A DNA stretch of 64,000 nucleotides, taken from positions 1,707,501 through 1,771,500 of the forward strand of contig NZ_CP142394.1 of NCBI RefSeq assembly GCF_035930445.1. The letters are read 5' to 3'. Shown piece by piece: positions 53,298-61,813 of this stretch (positions are counted from its first letter, which is position 1; the number at the start of each line of letters is the position of its first letter). A model generated the notes under the pieces. It saw nothing but the letters and a program-made list of their open reading frames with translations. It did no database searches and had not been told where the DNA came from. The position numbers and the translations under genes are program-made. This stretch comes from Sphingopyxis chilensis. GTDB taxonomy: Bacteria; Pseudomonadota; Alphaproteobacteria; Sphingomonadales; Sphingomonadaceae.

Positions 53298-53394
53298 CGT
53301 CATTGCGAGCGGAGCGAAGCAATCTCAAGCTATCGCCCTGCAAAAGGCCGATGGCCGGAGATTGCCGCGTCGCCTTCGACTCCTCGCAATGACG
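53298..53394. repeat. REP-like palindromic element, family A copy 2
   Basis: Same 12-bp ends as copy 1 (53298-53309 and 53383-53394), with inner GCAATCTC / GAGATTGC. It lies between the convergent DUF808 and potG genes. Confidence 0.85.
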
Positions 53395-53434
53395 ATCTTG
53401 TGGGTTGCGCCGGCACCGCCCGGACGGCCCAGTG

Positions 53435-54565
53435 TCAGCCCAACAATACAACCGGGCTATCCGCCCGCCAGTGCATGCTGACCTTGTCGCCCCAGGTGAA
53501 ATCGTCCTGATCATGCCGCGACAGGTTCGGGCGGGACACGCGGAGGCACGCGCCCGATTCCAGCTCGATCTCGAACAGGGTTATGTCGCCGAGATAGCTC
53601 ATCCCTTTGATCTTGCCGCGCGCGAAATTATAGCCGTCGGGGGCGTCCTGCGCCGCGGCCTTGACCGCCTTGCCTTCGCCGGGGACGTGAAGGTAAATCT
53701 TCTCGGGGCGCAGCGCGATCCAGACATCGGCGCCGTGCGGGCCGGTGACGCCGTGGTTGAGATAGACCTTGCCGAGCCCCGGACAATCGACCGCCGCCTT
53801 GTCGGGGTCGTCGAGCGTCAGTTTGCCCTCGAAGATATTCACCGACCCGACGAAATCGGCGACGAAGCGGTTGGCGGGATATTCGTAGAGGTCCGATGGC
53901 GTCGCGAGTTGCGCCACTTCGCCCTTGTTAATGACGCCGATGCGGCACGCCATCGACAGCGCTTCGTCCTGATCGTGGGTAACGGTGACGAAGGTGATGC
54001 CGACCCGTTCCTGGAGATCCGAAAGCTCGAACTGCATCTGCCCCCGCAGCTTGGCGTCGAGCGCCGATAGCGGTTCATCGAGCAGCAGCACCTTGGGACG
54101 CATCACGAGGCTGCGCGCCAGCGCGACGCGCTGGCGCTGCCCGCCCGACATCTGGTCGGGCATCCGGCCTTCGAACCCGCCGAGCTTGACGAGTTCGAGC
54201 GCCTCGGCAACGCGGTCGCTGACCTCGCCGCCCTTCACCCCTGCGATCCTGAGGCCATAAGCGACATTGTCGGCGACGCTCATGTGCGGGAACACGGCGT
54301 AGCTCTGGAACACCATGTTCACCGGCCGCCTGTTCGGCGGGATTCCCGCCATGTCATGCCCGTCGATCAATATCTTGCCTTCAGTTGGCAGTTCGAAACC
54401 TGCGATCATGCGGAGTAGTGTCGTCTTGCCGCACCCCGACGGGCCCAAAAGCACGAAGAACTCCCCGGCGTTGATGTCGAGGCTGACATTGTCGACCGCG
54501 GTGACCTTGCCGAAACGTTTGGAGACATTTTTGATCTGGATGATCGGTTTGGCGGGTTCGGTCAT
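53435..54565 (-). CDS. potG: Polyamine ABC transporter ATP-binding protein
   Basis: 376 residues. Walker A GPSGCGKTTLLRMIAGFE, Q-loop, signature MSGGQRQRVALARSL and Walker B LLLDEPLSALDAKLR form the ATPase; the C-terminal TOBE domain ends WRADSPVVLLG. The specificity-linked segment VFQSYAVFPHMSVADNVAYG is common to spermidine/putrescine and iron ABC ATPases; the PotF, PotH and PotI partners upstream settle the family. It is the last gene of the potFHIG operon, starting three bases after potI. A palindromic repeat separates it from the convergent DUF808 gene. Confidence 0.93.
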   Translation of the reverse strand: MTEPAKPIIQIKNVSKRFGKVTAVDNVSLDINAGEFFVLLGPSGCGKTTLLRMIAGFELPTEGKILIDGHDMAGIPPNRRPVNMVFQSYAVFPHMSVADNVAYGLRIAGVKGGEVSDRVAEALELVKLGGFEGRMPDQMSGGQRQRVALARSLVMRPKVLLLDEPLSALDAKLRGQMQFELSDLQERVGITFVTVTHDQDEALSMACRIGVINKGEVAQLATPSDLYEYPANRFVADFVGSVNIFEGKLTLDDPDKAAVDCPGLGKVYLNHGVTGPHGADVWIALRPEKIYLHVPGEGKAVKAAAQDAPDGYNFARGKIKGMSYLGDITLFEIELESGACLRVSRPNLSRHDQDDFTWGDKVSMHWRADSPVVLLG

Positions 54566-54568
54566 GGT

Positions 54569-55411
54569 TCAGTGGGTTTCCGCAATGGCTTTCACGCCCT
54601 GAAGCTTGAGCGCGACGAAGGTCAGGACGACGGTGAGGATGATGAGCAGCGTCGAAGCCGCATTGACCTCCGGCGTCACCGAAAAGCGGACCATCGAATA
54701 GACCTTCACCGGAAAGGTGATCGTGTCGGGGCCGCTGGTGAAATAGGTGATGACAAAATCGTCGAGGCTGAGCGTGAACGACAAGAGCGCCCCCGCGACC
54801 AGCGCGGGCCTGATGTGCGGGATCAGCACGTCGCGGAAGACCTGCCATTCGCTGGCGCCCAGATCCTTCGCCGCCTCTTCCTGCTCGCGGTTGAAGCTCG
54901 CGAGACGCGAGCGCACAACCATCGTCACGAAGGGGAAGCAGAAGGTGATGTGTGCGATGGTGATCGCGCCGAGGTTGAACGGCCAGACAAGATCGGTCGG
55001 CCAGTCGATCGCGGCGAAGAACATCAGGAAGGCGACGCCGAGGCAGATTTCTGGGACGATGATCGGCAACGATATGGTGCCATCGACCACGCCCTTCAGC
55101 GGGAAGCGGAAACGCCAGAGCATCACTGCGGCGACCGCGCCGAGGACAAGACTGGCAACCGTCGCCAGCGCGGCAATTGTGAGCGAGTTGACGAGCGCCT
55201 CGACCAACTGGTCGTTTCCGAGCGCCTTTTCATAATATTTGGTCGTGAATCCGCGCCACACGACGTTGCGCTTGCTGTCGTTGAAGCTGAAGATGATCAG
55301 CACGATCAACGGCGCGTAGAGAAACAGCATCACCGCGCCGACCCAGAGGCGCATCCACAGCGTCCGGCTATATTCGAGCGGTGCGATCGGCGTGCGGGCG
55401 AAGAGGGCCAT
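54569..55411 (-). CDS. potI: Polyamine ABC transporter permease (PotC/PotI type)
   Basis: 280 residues with six membrane segments and the EAA loop EEAAKDLGASEWQVFRDVLI-type motif that contacts the ATPase, followed by LSLDDFVITYFTSGPD, a mark of PotC/PotI permeases. It imports putrescine or spermidine with PotH. The ATG overlaps the potH stop (ATGA). Confidence 0.93.
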   Translation of the reverse strand: MALFARTPIAPLEYSRTLWMRLWVGAVMLFLYAPLIVLIIFSFNDSKRNVVWRGFTTKYYEKALGNDQLVEALVNSLTIAALATVASLVLGAVAAVMLWRFRFPLKGVVDGTISLPIIVPEICLGVAFLMFFAAIDWPTDLVWPFNLGAITIAHITFCFPFVTMVVRSRLASFNREQEEAAKDLGASEWQVFRDVLIPHIRPALVAGALLSFTLSLDDFVITYFTSGPDTITFPVKVYSMVRFSVTPEVNAASTLLIILTVVLTFVALKLQGVKAIAETH

Positions 55412-56316
55412 CAGCGCGCCTCCGGCACTTTGCGGCGCATCGATTGCAGCGCGATCAGGATGAACATCGCATAGATGAGCAGGAAGGAAAGGGCGGCGCC
55501 AAAGGGCCAGTCATTCGCCTTCTTGAACTGCCGCTCGATCACGTTCGCGATCATCTGGCTGTCGGTTCCGCCCATCAGGTCGGGGGTCAGATAGGCACCG
55601 AGCGCGGGGATCAGCGTGATCATCACCCCGGCAACGATGCCCGGCGCAGCAAGCGGCACGACGATGCGCATGATCGTGCGGAAATGGCCGGCGCCCAGGT
55701 CGAGGCTTGCTTCGATCAGGCTGCGGTCGAGCCGGTCGAGCGCGGCGTACAGTGGCAGCACCATGAAGGGCAGGTGGACATAAACGAGGCCGAACACGAC
55801 CGCGAAATTGTTGAAGAGCAGCTCGACCGGCTCCCAAGTTGGTAGCGGCTGAAGCCCGACAAGCGATTTCAGCCAACTCGCGCCGTCCCACAACGCCCCC
55901 AGCCCCTTGTTCGCGAAGCCCTGCGTGCCGAGCAGCATCATCAGCGCATAGGTGCGAATGAGGAGGTTGGTCCAGAAGGGCAGCATGATGCCGAGCAGCA
56001 GCCACGGCCGCCATTTCTCGCTGGCGAACGTGATCGCCATTGCCACCGGAAAGCCGACGATCAGGCAGATCAGCGTGACGAGCGCCGCGACCGCGAAACT
56101 CTTGCCGAAAATGGTGAGGTAGAGCCACTCGGTGGCGCGCTTGTAATTGTCGAGCGTGCCCGAAATCTCGATGTCGGTGAGGCCCCTGTTCTCGCCGAAG
56201 CTGTAGAGCCAGACGATCGCCATCGGGACGAGAAAGAACAGAATGATCCAGAAGAGCGTGGGCAGCGACACCGCCGCGAAGACCCTCTTGTTCGTTCTCC
56301 AATCCTGTTCGGCCAC
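55411..56316 (-). CDS. potH: Polyamine ABC transporter permease (PotB/PotH type)
   Basis: 301 residues with about six membrane segments. It carries FWTNLLIRTYALMMLLG, the EAA-type loop SLIEASLDLGAGHFRTIMRI and LIPALGAYLTPDLMGG, typical of PotB/PotH. The start is taken as the GTG at 56316, with AAGGGG eight bases upstream; the longer ATG frame to 56406 overlaps the end of potF. The stop overlaps the potI start. Confidence 0.9.
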   Translation of the reverse strand: MAEQDWRTNKRVFAAVSLPTLFWIILFFLVPMAIVWLYSFGENRGLTDIEISGTLDNYKRATEWLYLTIFGKSFAVAALVTLICLIVGFPVAMAITFASEKWRPWLLLGIMLPFWTNLLIRTYALMMLLGTQGFANKGLGALWDGASWLKSLVGLQPLPTWEPVELLFNNFAVVFGLVYVHLPFMVLPLYAALDRLDRSLIEASLDLGAGHFRTIMRIVVPLAAPGIVAGVMITLIPALGAYLTPDLMGGTDSQMIANVIERQFKKANDWPFGAALSFLLIYAMFILIALQSMRRKVPEAR

Positions 56317-56338
56317 CCCCCGATGCCCCTTCCGTTCG

Positions 56339-57445
56339 TCAGGCGGCCCGAACCCTGGTGAAGGCTTCCTCGAACAAGGGCTGAAGCTCGGCGTTGAACC
56401 GCGCATATTCGCATTTCGCGAGCGCGTCGGCGGGCGGGAAGATGACCGGATTATTCTTGTAGCTGTCGGGCATCAGTTTTTTCGCCGCCGCGTTGGGCGT
56501 CGGATAGAGGATCGTCTCGGTGATATGCTTGTCGACATTGGCGTCTAGGATATAGTTGATAAAGGCGTGCGCATTCTTCGGGTGCGGCGCGCCCTTCGGG
56601 ACACAGAGATTGTCTGAATTGAGCTGGCTGCCTTCCTTCGGAATGACGAAGTCGATGTCGTCGTCCTCGACCATCGCCTGCGCGATGTCGCCATTATATT
56701 CGAGCACGACGTCGACGTCGCCCTTGAGCAACAGATCCTGCCCGTCGTCTTCGTGGAATTTCTTCACATTGGGCTTTTGCTTGATCATCATCTTTTCGAT
56801 CGTCGCAATGTCCGCGGGGGTCAGCGCATTGACCGATTTGCCGAGATATTTGCCATAGAGACGGAACATGTCGCCCGCTTCGGACAGCCAGGCGATGCGG
56901 CCGGCATATTCGGGGCTGTCGAACAGGATTTTCCAGCTGTCGGGCGTCGCCGACACTTTCGACTTGCGATAGCCGATGCCGAGCGCGAGCCAGGTGTAGG
57001 GCATCGAAAATTTGCGCTGCAGGTCATATTCGACGTTGATGTAGGCGGGATCGATATTCTTCTTGTTGGGAATGAGGGCATGGTCGAGCGGCATCAGCAT
57101 GTCGGCCTTTGACATCCGCTCGACGAAATCATTCGACGGCACAATCACGTCATAGCCGGGGTTGCCGGCCTTGAACTTGGCGAACAGCACGTCGTTGCTG
57201 TCGAACAGGTCCATCGTCACATCGACGCCCGTCGCCTGCTTGAAATCGTCGAGCGTATTCTCGCCGATATAGGTGTCCCAATTGTAGAAGTTGAGCTTGG
57301 CTTCCTCGCCGTTCGCGAGCGTTTTGCCGCCTTCCTTGCTGCAGGCGGCGAGCCCGCCGAAACTGATCCCGACCGCCGTGGCGCCAAGCGCCTGGAGCAG
57401 CGAGCGGCGCCCGCGCGTTTGCTTGATCAGTTCGTCGAAATTCAT
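56339..57445 (-). CDS. potF: Polyamine ABC transporter substrate-binding protein
   Basis: 368 residues of the periplasmic spermidine/putrescine-binding fold: LNFYNWDTYIGENTLDDFKQ, DVIVPSNDFVERM, LEYNGDIAQA and NYILDANVDKHITE. The N-terminus has a twin-arginine-like RGRRSLLQALGATAVG followed by a lipobox, LAAC, so the protein may be exported by Tat or Sec and lipid-anchored. ATG 57445 follows AGGGAGG. It heads potFHIG. Putrescine versus spermidine specificity cannot be fixed from sequence alone. Confidence 0.93.
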   Translation of the reverse strand: MNFDELIKQTRGRRSLLQALGATAVGISFGGLAACSKEGGKTLANGEEAKLNFYNWDTYIGENTLDDFKQATGVDVTMDLFDSNDVLFAKFKAGNPGYDVIVPSNDFVERMSKADMLMPLDHALIPNKKNIDPAYINVEYDLQRKFSMPYTWLALGIGYRKSKVSATPDSWKILFDSPEYAGRIAWLSEAGDMFRLYGKYLGKSVNALTPADIATIEKMMIKQKPNVKKFHEDDGQDLLLKGDVDVVLEYNGDIAQAMVEDDDIDFVIPKEGSQLNSDNLCVPKGAPHPKNAHAFINYILDANVDKHITETILYPTPNAAAKKLMPDSYKNNPVIFPPADALAKCEYARFNAELQPLFEEAFTRVRAA

Positions 57446-57463
57446 GGCCAGCCTCCCTGTATG

Positions 57464-57471
57464 TGACGTCA
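57464..57471. promoter_or_regulatory. TGACGTCA palindrome in the potF leader region
   Basis: Perfect 8-bp palindrome 19 bases before the potF start, followed within the same region by another TGAC. It could be an operator for a polyamine regulator, but an 8-bp palindrome by itself may be chance. Confidence 0.3.
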
Positions 57472-57537
57472 AGCTGACTTAATAAGGGCGGCTTGGAAAG
57501 AGGCTTTTTTGCGCCGCACCAAGATTCTGTGAAATTA

Positions 57538-58929
57538 TCATGCGTTACGCAGATACCAATCGTAATCGAGCGTCGGCACGACACTGAAATAATTATCCTG
57601 CTCGACGCGCTTCACGACGCTGAACATGTCAACGAACCGGTCGCCCAGATAATCGCGCATCAGCGTCGACGCGTGGAAGCGATCGACCGCGGCGAACCAG
57701 TTCGACGGCGGTTTGTCGTCGCCGCTATTGTCGCGGTCATAGCCGTTGCCGACGACCGCCGCTCCGGGGTGGGTCTTGTTCGCCATGCCGTGGTGCATCC
57801 CGGCGAGCACGGCGGCGACCGCAAGATAAGGATTTGCGTCGGCGCCGCACGCGCGATGTTCGACGTGGCGGCTTTCCGGCGGGCCGGCGGGGATGCGGAA
57901 CGAGACGGTGCGGTTGTTGACGCCCCAGGTCGGCGCGACGGGGGCATAGCTGTTTGCCTTGAAACGGCGATAGCTGTTCGCGTGCGGCGCAAAGAGCGCG
58001 AAACCGTCGCCGACGCTGCCGATCATGCCGCCGATCGCTTGGCGGAGGGCTGGCGTGCCTTCGGGATCGTCGCTCGCGAAGATGTTGTTGCCGGCGGCAT
58101 CGTTCATCGAAACGTGGATGTGCATGCCGCTGCCCGCCTGATCGGCGAAGGGCTTGGCCATGAAGGTGGCTTCGAGACCGTGCGCTTGCGCGACCGCCTT
58201 CACCAGCCGCTTGTACATGATCGCATCGTCGCAGGCGCGCAGGCCGTCGGGCTTGTGGCGCAAAGTCAGCTCGAACTGGCCGGGTGCAAATTCGGAGATC
58301 GCGCTTTCGAGCGGCAGGTCCTGCACGTCGGTCGCGGCGTAGAGCGCATCGAAAAAGGGCCGGAAATCGTCGAGCTCGCGCAGGCCGTAAACTTCGACGT
58401 TGCGCGGCGTGTCGCGGCTGTAGCCGGGGCGGGCGGGGCGGATACGGCCGTCGCGCGCGCGGCGCGGATCGACGAGATAGAATTCCAGCTCGACTGCGAG
58501 AACCGGCGTAAGGCCGTCCGCGGCGAAGCGGTCGATAACGCGGCCAAGGACGTGGCGCGGGTCGAGGTCGTGCGGGGTGCCGTCGAGTTCGTAGAAATCG
58601 ACGAGGAACTGCGCGGCATGGTCGCCGCCCCAGGGGGTGCGGACGAGCGTGCCGGGGATCGGTTTCATCGAGCGGTCGGCGTCGCCATCCTCCCAGACGA
58701 GGCCGGTTTCGACTGTGTCCTGCCCGGTGATATCGACGACGGTGATCGAACCCGGGAACATGCGGCCGCTTTCATAGACCGCGAGGACCTCGTGCTGGCG
58801 CAACCGCTTGCCCCGCGGCACGCCGCCCATGTCGGTGTAGATCATCTCGATCGAATCGACGTCGGGGTTGGCCTGGAAAAAGGCCTCGGCCTCCGACCGC
58901 GGCGCGATGGCGCCCGATGACTTCGACAT
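57538..58929 (-). CDS. puuA: Glutamine synthetase-like gamma-glutamylpolyamine synthetase, copy 1
   Basis: 463 residues of the glutamine-synthetase superfamily, ligating glutamate to an amine with ATP. The beta-grasp opening DSIEMIYTDMGGVPRGKRL, the metal/glutamate motif VELEFYLVDP, GSGMHIHVS and NNRTVSFRIP with ADANPYLAVAA are present; the adenylylation tyrosine region is not. In this setting the acceptor is likely putrescine or a related diamine. A second, different copy lies at 60227-61573. ATG 58929 follows GGAGCGG. It follows puuB with 14 bases between. Confidence 0.9.
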   Translation of the reverse strand: MSKSSGAIAPRSEAEAFFQANPDVDSIEMIYTDMGGVPRGKRLRQHEVLAVYESGRMFPGSITVVDITGQDTVETGLVWEDGDADRSMKPIPGTLVRTPWGGDHAAQFLVDFYELDGTPHDLDPRHVLGRVIDRFAADGLTPVLAVELEFYLVDPRRARDGRIRPARPGYSRDTPRNVEVYGLRELDDFRPFFDALYAATDVQDLPLESAISEFAPGQFELTLRHKPDGLRACDDAIMYKRLVKAVAQAHGLEATFMAKPFADQAGSGMHIHVSMNDAAGNNIFASDDPEGTPALRQAIGGMIGSVGDGFALFAPHANSYRRFKANSYAPVAPTWGVNNRTVSFRIPAGPPESRHVEHRACGADANPYLAVAAVLAGMHHGMANKTHPGAAVVGNGYDRDNSGDDKPPSNWFAAVDRFHASTLMRDYLGDRFVDMFSVVKRVEQDNYFSVVPTLDYDWYLRNA

Positions 58930-58943
58930 GGCTATCCGCTCCT

Positions 58944-60212
58944 TCACCCCAACCGGTCGCGCAGCGCATACCAGAGGAGTCCCAGCGTGGCGAGCGGACG
59001 GCGGAGCCATTTTCCACCGGGAAAAGGCTTTGATGGCAAATCTGCCAGCACGTCGAAGCGTTCGGCCGTTTCCGCCATCGCCTCGGCAATGAGTTCGCCC
59101 GCAAGCGTCGTCACCAGCGCGCCATGCCCCGAAAATCCGTGCGCGAAAAAGACGTTCCCGCGCCGCCCGATATGCGGCAGCCGGTTCCGCGTCACGGCGA
59201 CCGCGCCGCCCCAGCCGTAATCGATCCTGGCATCGGCGATCTGCGGGAAGACTTGCGCCATGTAGGGCCGCACAAACGCCGCAATGTCGCGCGGCGGCGT
59301 CTGCGAATAGCGCTCGCCGCCGCCGAAGATCAGGCGTTTATCGGCGGACAGGCGGAAATAGTTGAGCACGAAGCGGCTGTCGGCAACCGCCGCATCGCCG
59401 GGGAGCAACGCGTCAGCGTTTGCGAGCGGTTCGGTCGCGATATTATAGTTCATGATCGGCACCGTATAGCGGCCGAGATCGGGTTCGACGTCGCCGATCC
59501 AGCTGTCGGTGGCGTCGATGACATATCGCGCATCAATTTCTGCCCAGTCGGTAATCACACGCAGCCGATTTGTTGCCTCTTCAATCTGATAGGCTTGGTG
59601 GCTTTCCCAAATATCGACGCCCGCCGCTTCGGCGGCGGCGGCAAGCCCGATGGCGTAGTTCAGGGGATGGAAATGACCGCCTTGCAAGTCATGGATGCCG
59701 CCGTGGTACAACGGGGTCGCAATGTGGGCGGCCATATCGGCCCGTGCAATGACATCACTGGCGTAATCGAAACGTTTCGCAACATAGTCGGCCTCGCGCC
59801 GCATCGCGTCGAAATCATCGGGCGTCCACGCCGCCTCCAGATGACCGGCTTTCAGATCGCAGTCGATCCCGTGCTTGGCGATCCGGAACTTCACGCGATT
59901 GTCGCGCCAGCAAAGGTCGAACAGGGAGTCGGTCCGCTCGCTCCCGAATTCATCTTCCAGTTCCGAGGCCGCCCAGCGGAGGCCGGGGATCAGTTGTCCG
60001 CCGTTGCGCCCCGACGCGCCGAAGCCGATATGGGCGATCTCCACAAGGATGACGGAGAAGCCTCGTTCGGCACAAGCCAGCGCCGCGCTAAGGCCTGTAA
60101 ACCCGCCGCCGATCACCGCTACATCGCATCGCGCATCACCGCGGACGTTGCCACGCGCCGTCCGCTCATGCGCGGTCGCCGCATAATAGCTGTGGTTCAG
60201 CGGATCAGTCAT
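58944..60212 (-). CDS. puuB: Gamma-glutamylputrescine oxidase (FAD, DadA-like)
   Basis: 422 residues. Rossmann FAD motif VIGGGFTGLSAALACAERG with the downstream FGASGRNGGQLIPG, and the C-terminal YGWGGAVAVTRNRLPHIG, GFSGHGALVTTLAGELIAE. It would oxidise gamma-glutamylputrescine to the aldehyde, NH3 and H2O2. It sits between two glutamine-synthetase-like genes, the arrangement expected for a Puu pathway. ATG 60212 precedes the family motif by the usual distance. A related deaminating oxidase is the alternative. Confidence 0.9.
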   Translation of the reverse strand: MTDPLNHSYYAATAHERTARGNVRGDARCDVAVIGGGFTGLSAALACAERGFSVILVEIAHIGFGASGRNGGQLIPGLRWAASELEDEFGSERTDSLFDLCWRDNRVKFRIAKHGIDCDLKAGHLEAAWTPDDFDAMRREADYVAKRFDYASDVIARADMAAHIATPLYHGGIHDLQGGHFHPLNYAIGLAAAAEAAGVDIWESHQAYQIEEATNRLRVITDWAEIDARYVIDATDSWIGDVEPDLGRYTVPIMNYNIATEPLANADALLPGDAAVADSRFVLNYFRLSADKRLIFGGGERYSQTPPRDIAAFVRPYMAQVFPQIADARIDYGWGGAVAVTRNRLPHIGRRGNVFFAHGFSGHGALVTTLAGELIAEAMAETAERFDVLADLPSKPFPGGKWLRRPLATLGLLWYALRDRLG

Positions 60213-60226
60213 GGCGCGCCCGCGCG

Positions 60227-61573
60227 TCAGACGCGCATCAACAGATGTTCGCGTTCCCAACTCGACACCACCGATTGGTAGTTGAACAGTTCATAATCCT
60301 TCACCGCGAAGAAGATTTCGAAGAAATCGTCGCCGAGCAGGTTGCGGACCTTCTTGCACGAAGCGAAGCGGTCGAGCGCGGCTTCCAATGTGCGCGGCAG
60401 CGTGCGCGCGCGGTTGTAGGCGCTGCCGGTGATCGGTTTCGGCGGGACCATGCGATCGACCATGCCGATATAGCCGCACACCAGCGACGCCGCGATCGCA
60501 AGATAGGGGTTGCTGTCGGCGCCGGGCAGCCGGTTTTCGACGCGGCGATTATGCTTGTCGGCGATCGGAACGCGGAAGCCGCAGCTCCGGTTGTCCTCAC
60601 CCCACTGGACGTTGATCGGCGCCGCGCTGTCGGGGCGCATGCGGCGAAAGCTGTTCACATTGGGGGCCCACATCGGGGAAATTTGTGGCATGAAGCGGAT
60701 CAGGCCAGCGATATAGCTGCGGAACGCCGCGCTGTCGCGGCCGTTGGCGGTCGCGAACAGGTTGCGCCCGGTCTCCGCATCGACGATCGACTGATGGACG
60801 TGCATCGCGCTGCCCGGCTGGCCCGCCATCGGGTTCGCCATGAAGGTCGCGTAGACATTGTGCTGTTTCGCGACGTTGCGCACGACGCGCTTGAACAGGA
60901 ACACTTCGTCGGCGAGGCGCAGCGGGTCGCCGTGGATGAAATTGACCTCAAGCTGCGCGGCGCCCATTTCGTGAATCATCGTGTCGATATCGAGCCCCAT
61001 CAGCTCGCAATCGTCATAGATATGATCGATGATATCCTCATATTCGTTCATCGCCTCGAGCCCATAGGGCTGGCTTGCGCTCTCGCTGCGCCCCGACTGG
61101 CCGGTCGGCGGGGTCAGCGGGAAATCGGGGTCGGTGTTCTGCGAGACGAGGTAGAATTCGACTTCGGGCGCGATGATCGGTTTCCAGCCCTTGTCCTCAT
61201 AAAGGCCGAGCACCTTCTTGAGGATCGTGCGCGGGGCAATGTCGACCTCGGTACCGTCGCGGTTGAAAGCGTCCGCGATGACGAAGGCTGTCGGCGAGGT
61301 GAAGCCCGGCGCGACGCAGATCGTGTCGGGATCGGCGATCAATATCTTGTCGGGATCCTTGTCCCAGATGTCGTCGATATCTTCCGGATAATGGCCGTCG
61401 ATCGTGCAGATGAAGACGCTGCCCGGAATTCGGAGCGACTTGTCCTTGACCGATGAGAGGAACTTTTTGGCCGGCAGGACCTTGCCGCGCTGAACCCCGT
61501 TGATGTCGGGGACGATACATTCGACTTCGTCGATATTATGGTCGCTGATCCATTGTTCCAGATTGACTGACAT
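60227..61573 (-). CDS. Glutamine synthetase-like gamma-glutamylpolyamine synthetase, copy 2
   Basis: 448 residues of the same superfamily but clearly a paralogue: CIVPDINGVQRGKVLPAKKF in the beta-grasp part, PEVEFYLVSQ, GSAMHVHQSI, EDNRSCGFRVP and GADSNPYLAIAASL. Sharing of the pocket with copy 1 is partial, so different amine acceptors (for example putrescine versus spermidine, cadaverine or ethanolamine) are plausible. It begins the puu part of the minus-strand group; puuB starts 14 bases after its stop. ATG 61573 is preceded by no strong ribosome-binding site. Confidence 0.9.
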   Translation of the reverse strand: MSVNLEQWISDHNIDEVECIVPDINGVQRGKVLPAKKFLSSVKDKSLRIPGSVFICTIDGHYPEDIDDIWDKDPDKILIADPDTICVAPGFTSPTAFVIADAFNRDGTEVDIAPRTILKKVLGLYEDKGWKPIIAPEVEFYLVSQNTDPDFPLTPPTGQSGRSESASQPYGLEAMNEYEDIIDHIYDDCELMGLDIDTMIHEMGAAQLEVNFIHGDPLRLADEVFLFKRVVRNVAKQHNVYATFMANPMAGQPGSAMHVHQSIVDAETGRNLFATANGRDSAAFRSYIAGLIRFMPQISPMWAPNVNSFRRMRPDSAAPINVQWGEDNRSCGFRVPIADKHNRRVENRLPGADSNPYLAIAASLVCGYIGMVDRMVPPKPITGSAYNRARTLPRTLEAALDRFASCKKVRNLLGDDFFEIFFAVKDYELFNYQSVVSSWEREHLLMRV

Positions 61574-61708
61574 GCGCCCCCGATTGGGCCGAGGATCCGG
61601 CCCGTTTGTGGAAGGCCAGCCTATCGCAAGCTTGGGTAAAGCACCATAGGGGCCGTTAACGGCCAGTTTTTGACATTGCCAGGCGGACGTGCGCCCGGCA
61701 ATTATATT

Positions 61709-61791
61709 CGTCATTGCGAGCGGCGGAGCCGCGTGGCAATCCAGAGCCCGCGTAAACCGCTCTGGATTGCTTCGCTTCGCTCGCAATGACG
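61709..61791. repeat. REP-like palindromic element, family A copy 3
   Basis: 12-bp ends at 61709-61720 and 61780-61791; inner AATCCAGAGC / GCTCTGGATT. The loop is the reverse complement of the loop in copy 1 (GTTTACG versus CGTAAAC), so the core is inverted. It lies between divergent genes rather than at gene ends, unlike the other two copies. Confidence 0.85.
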
Positions 61792-61813
61792 GGTGGATGC
61801 AGGGGATGGTTCG

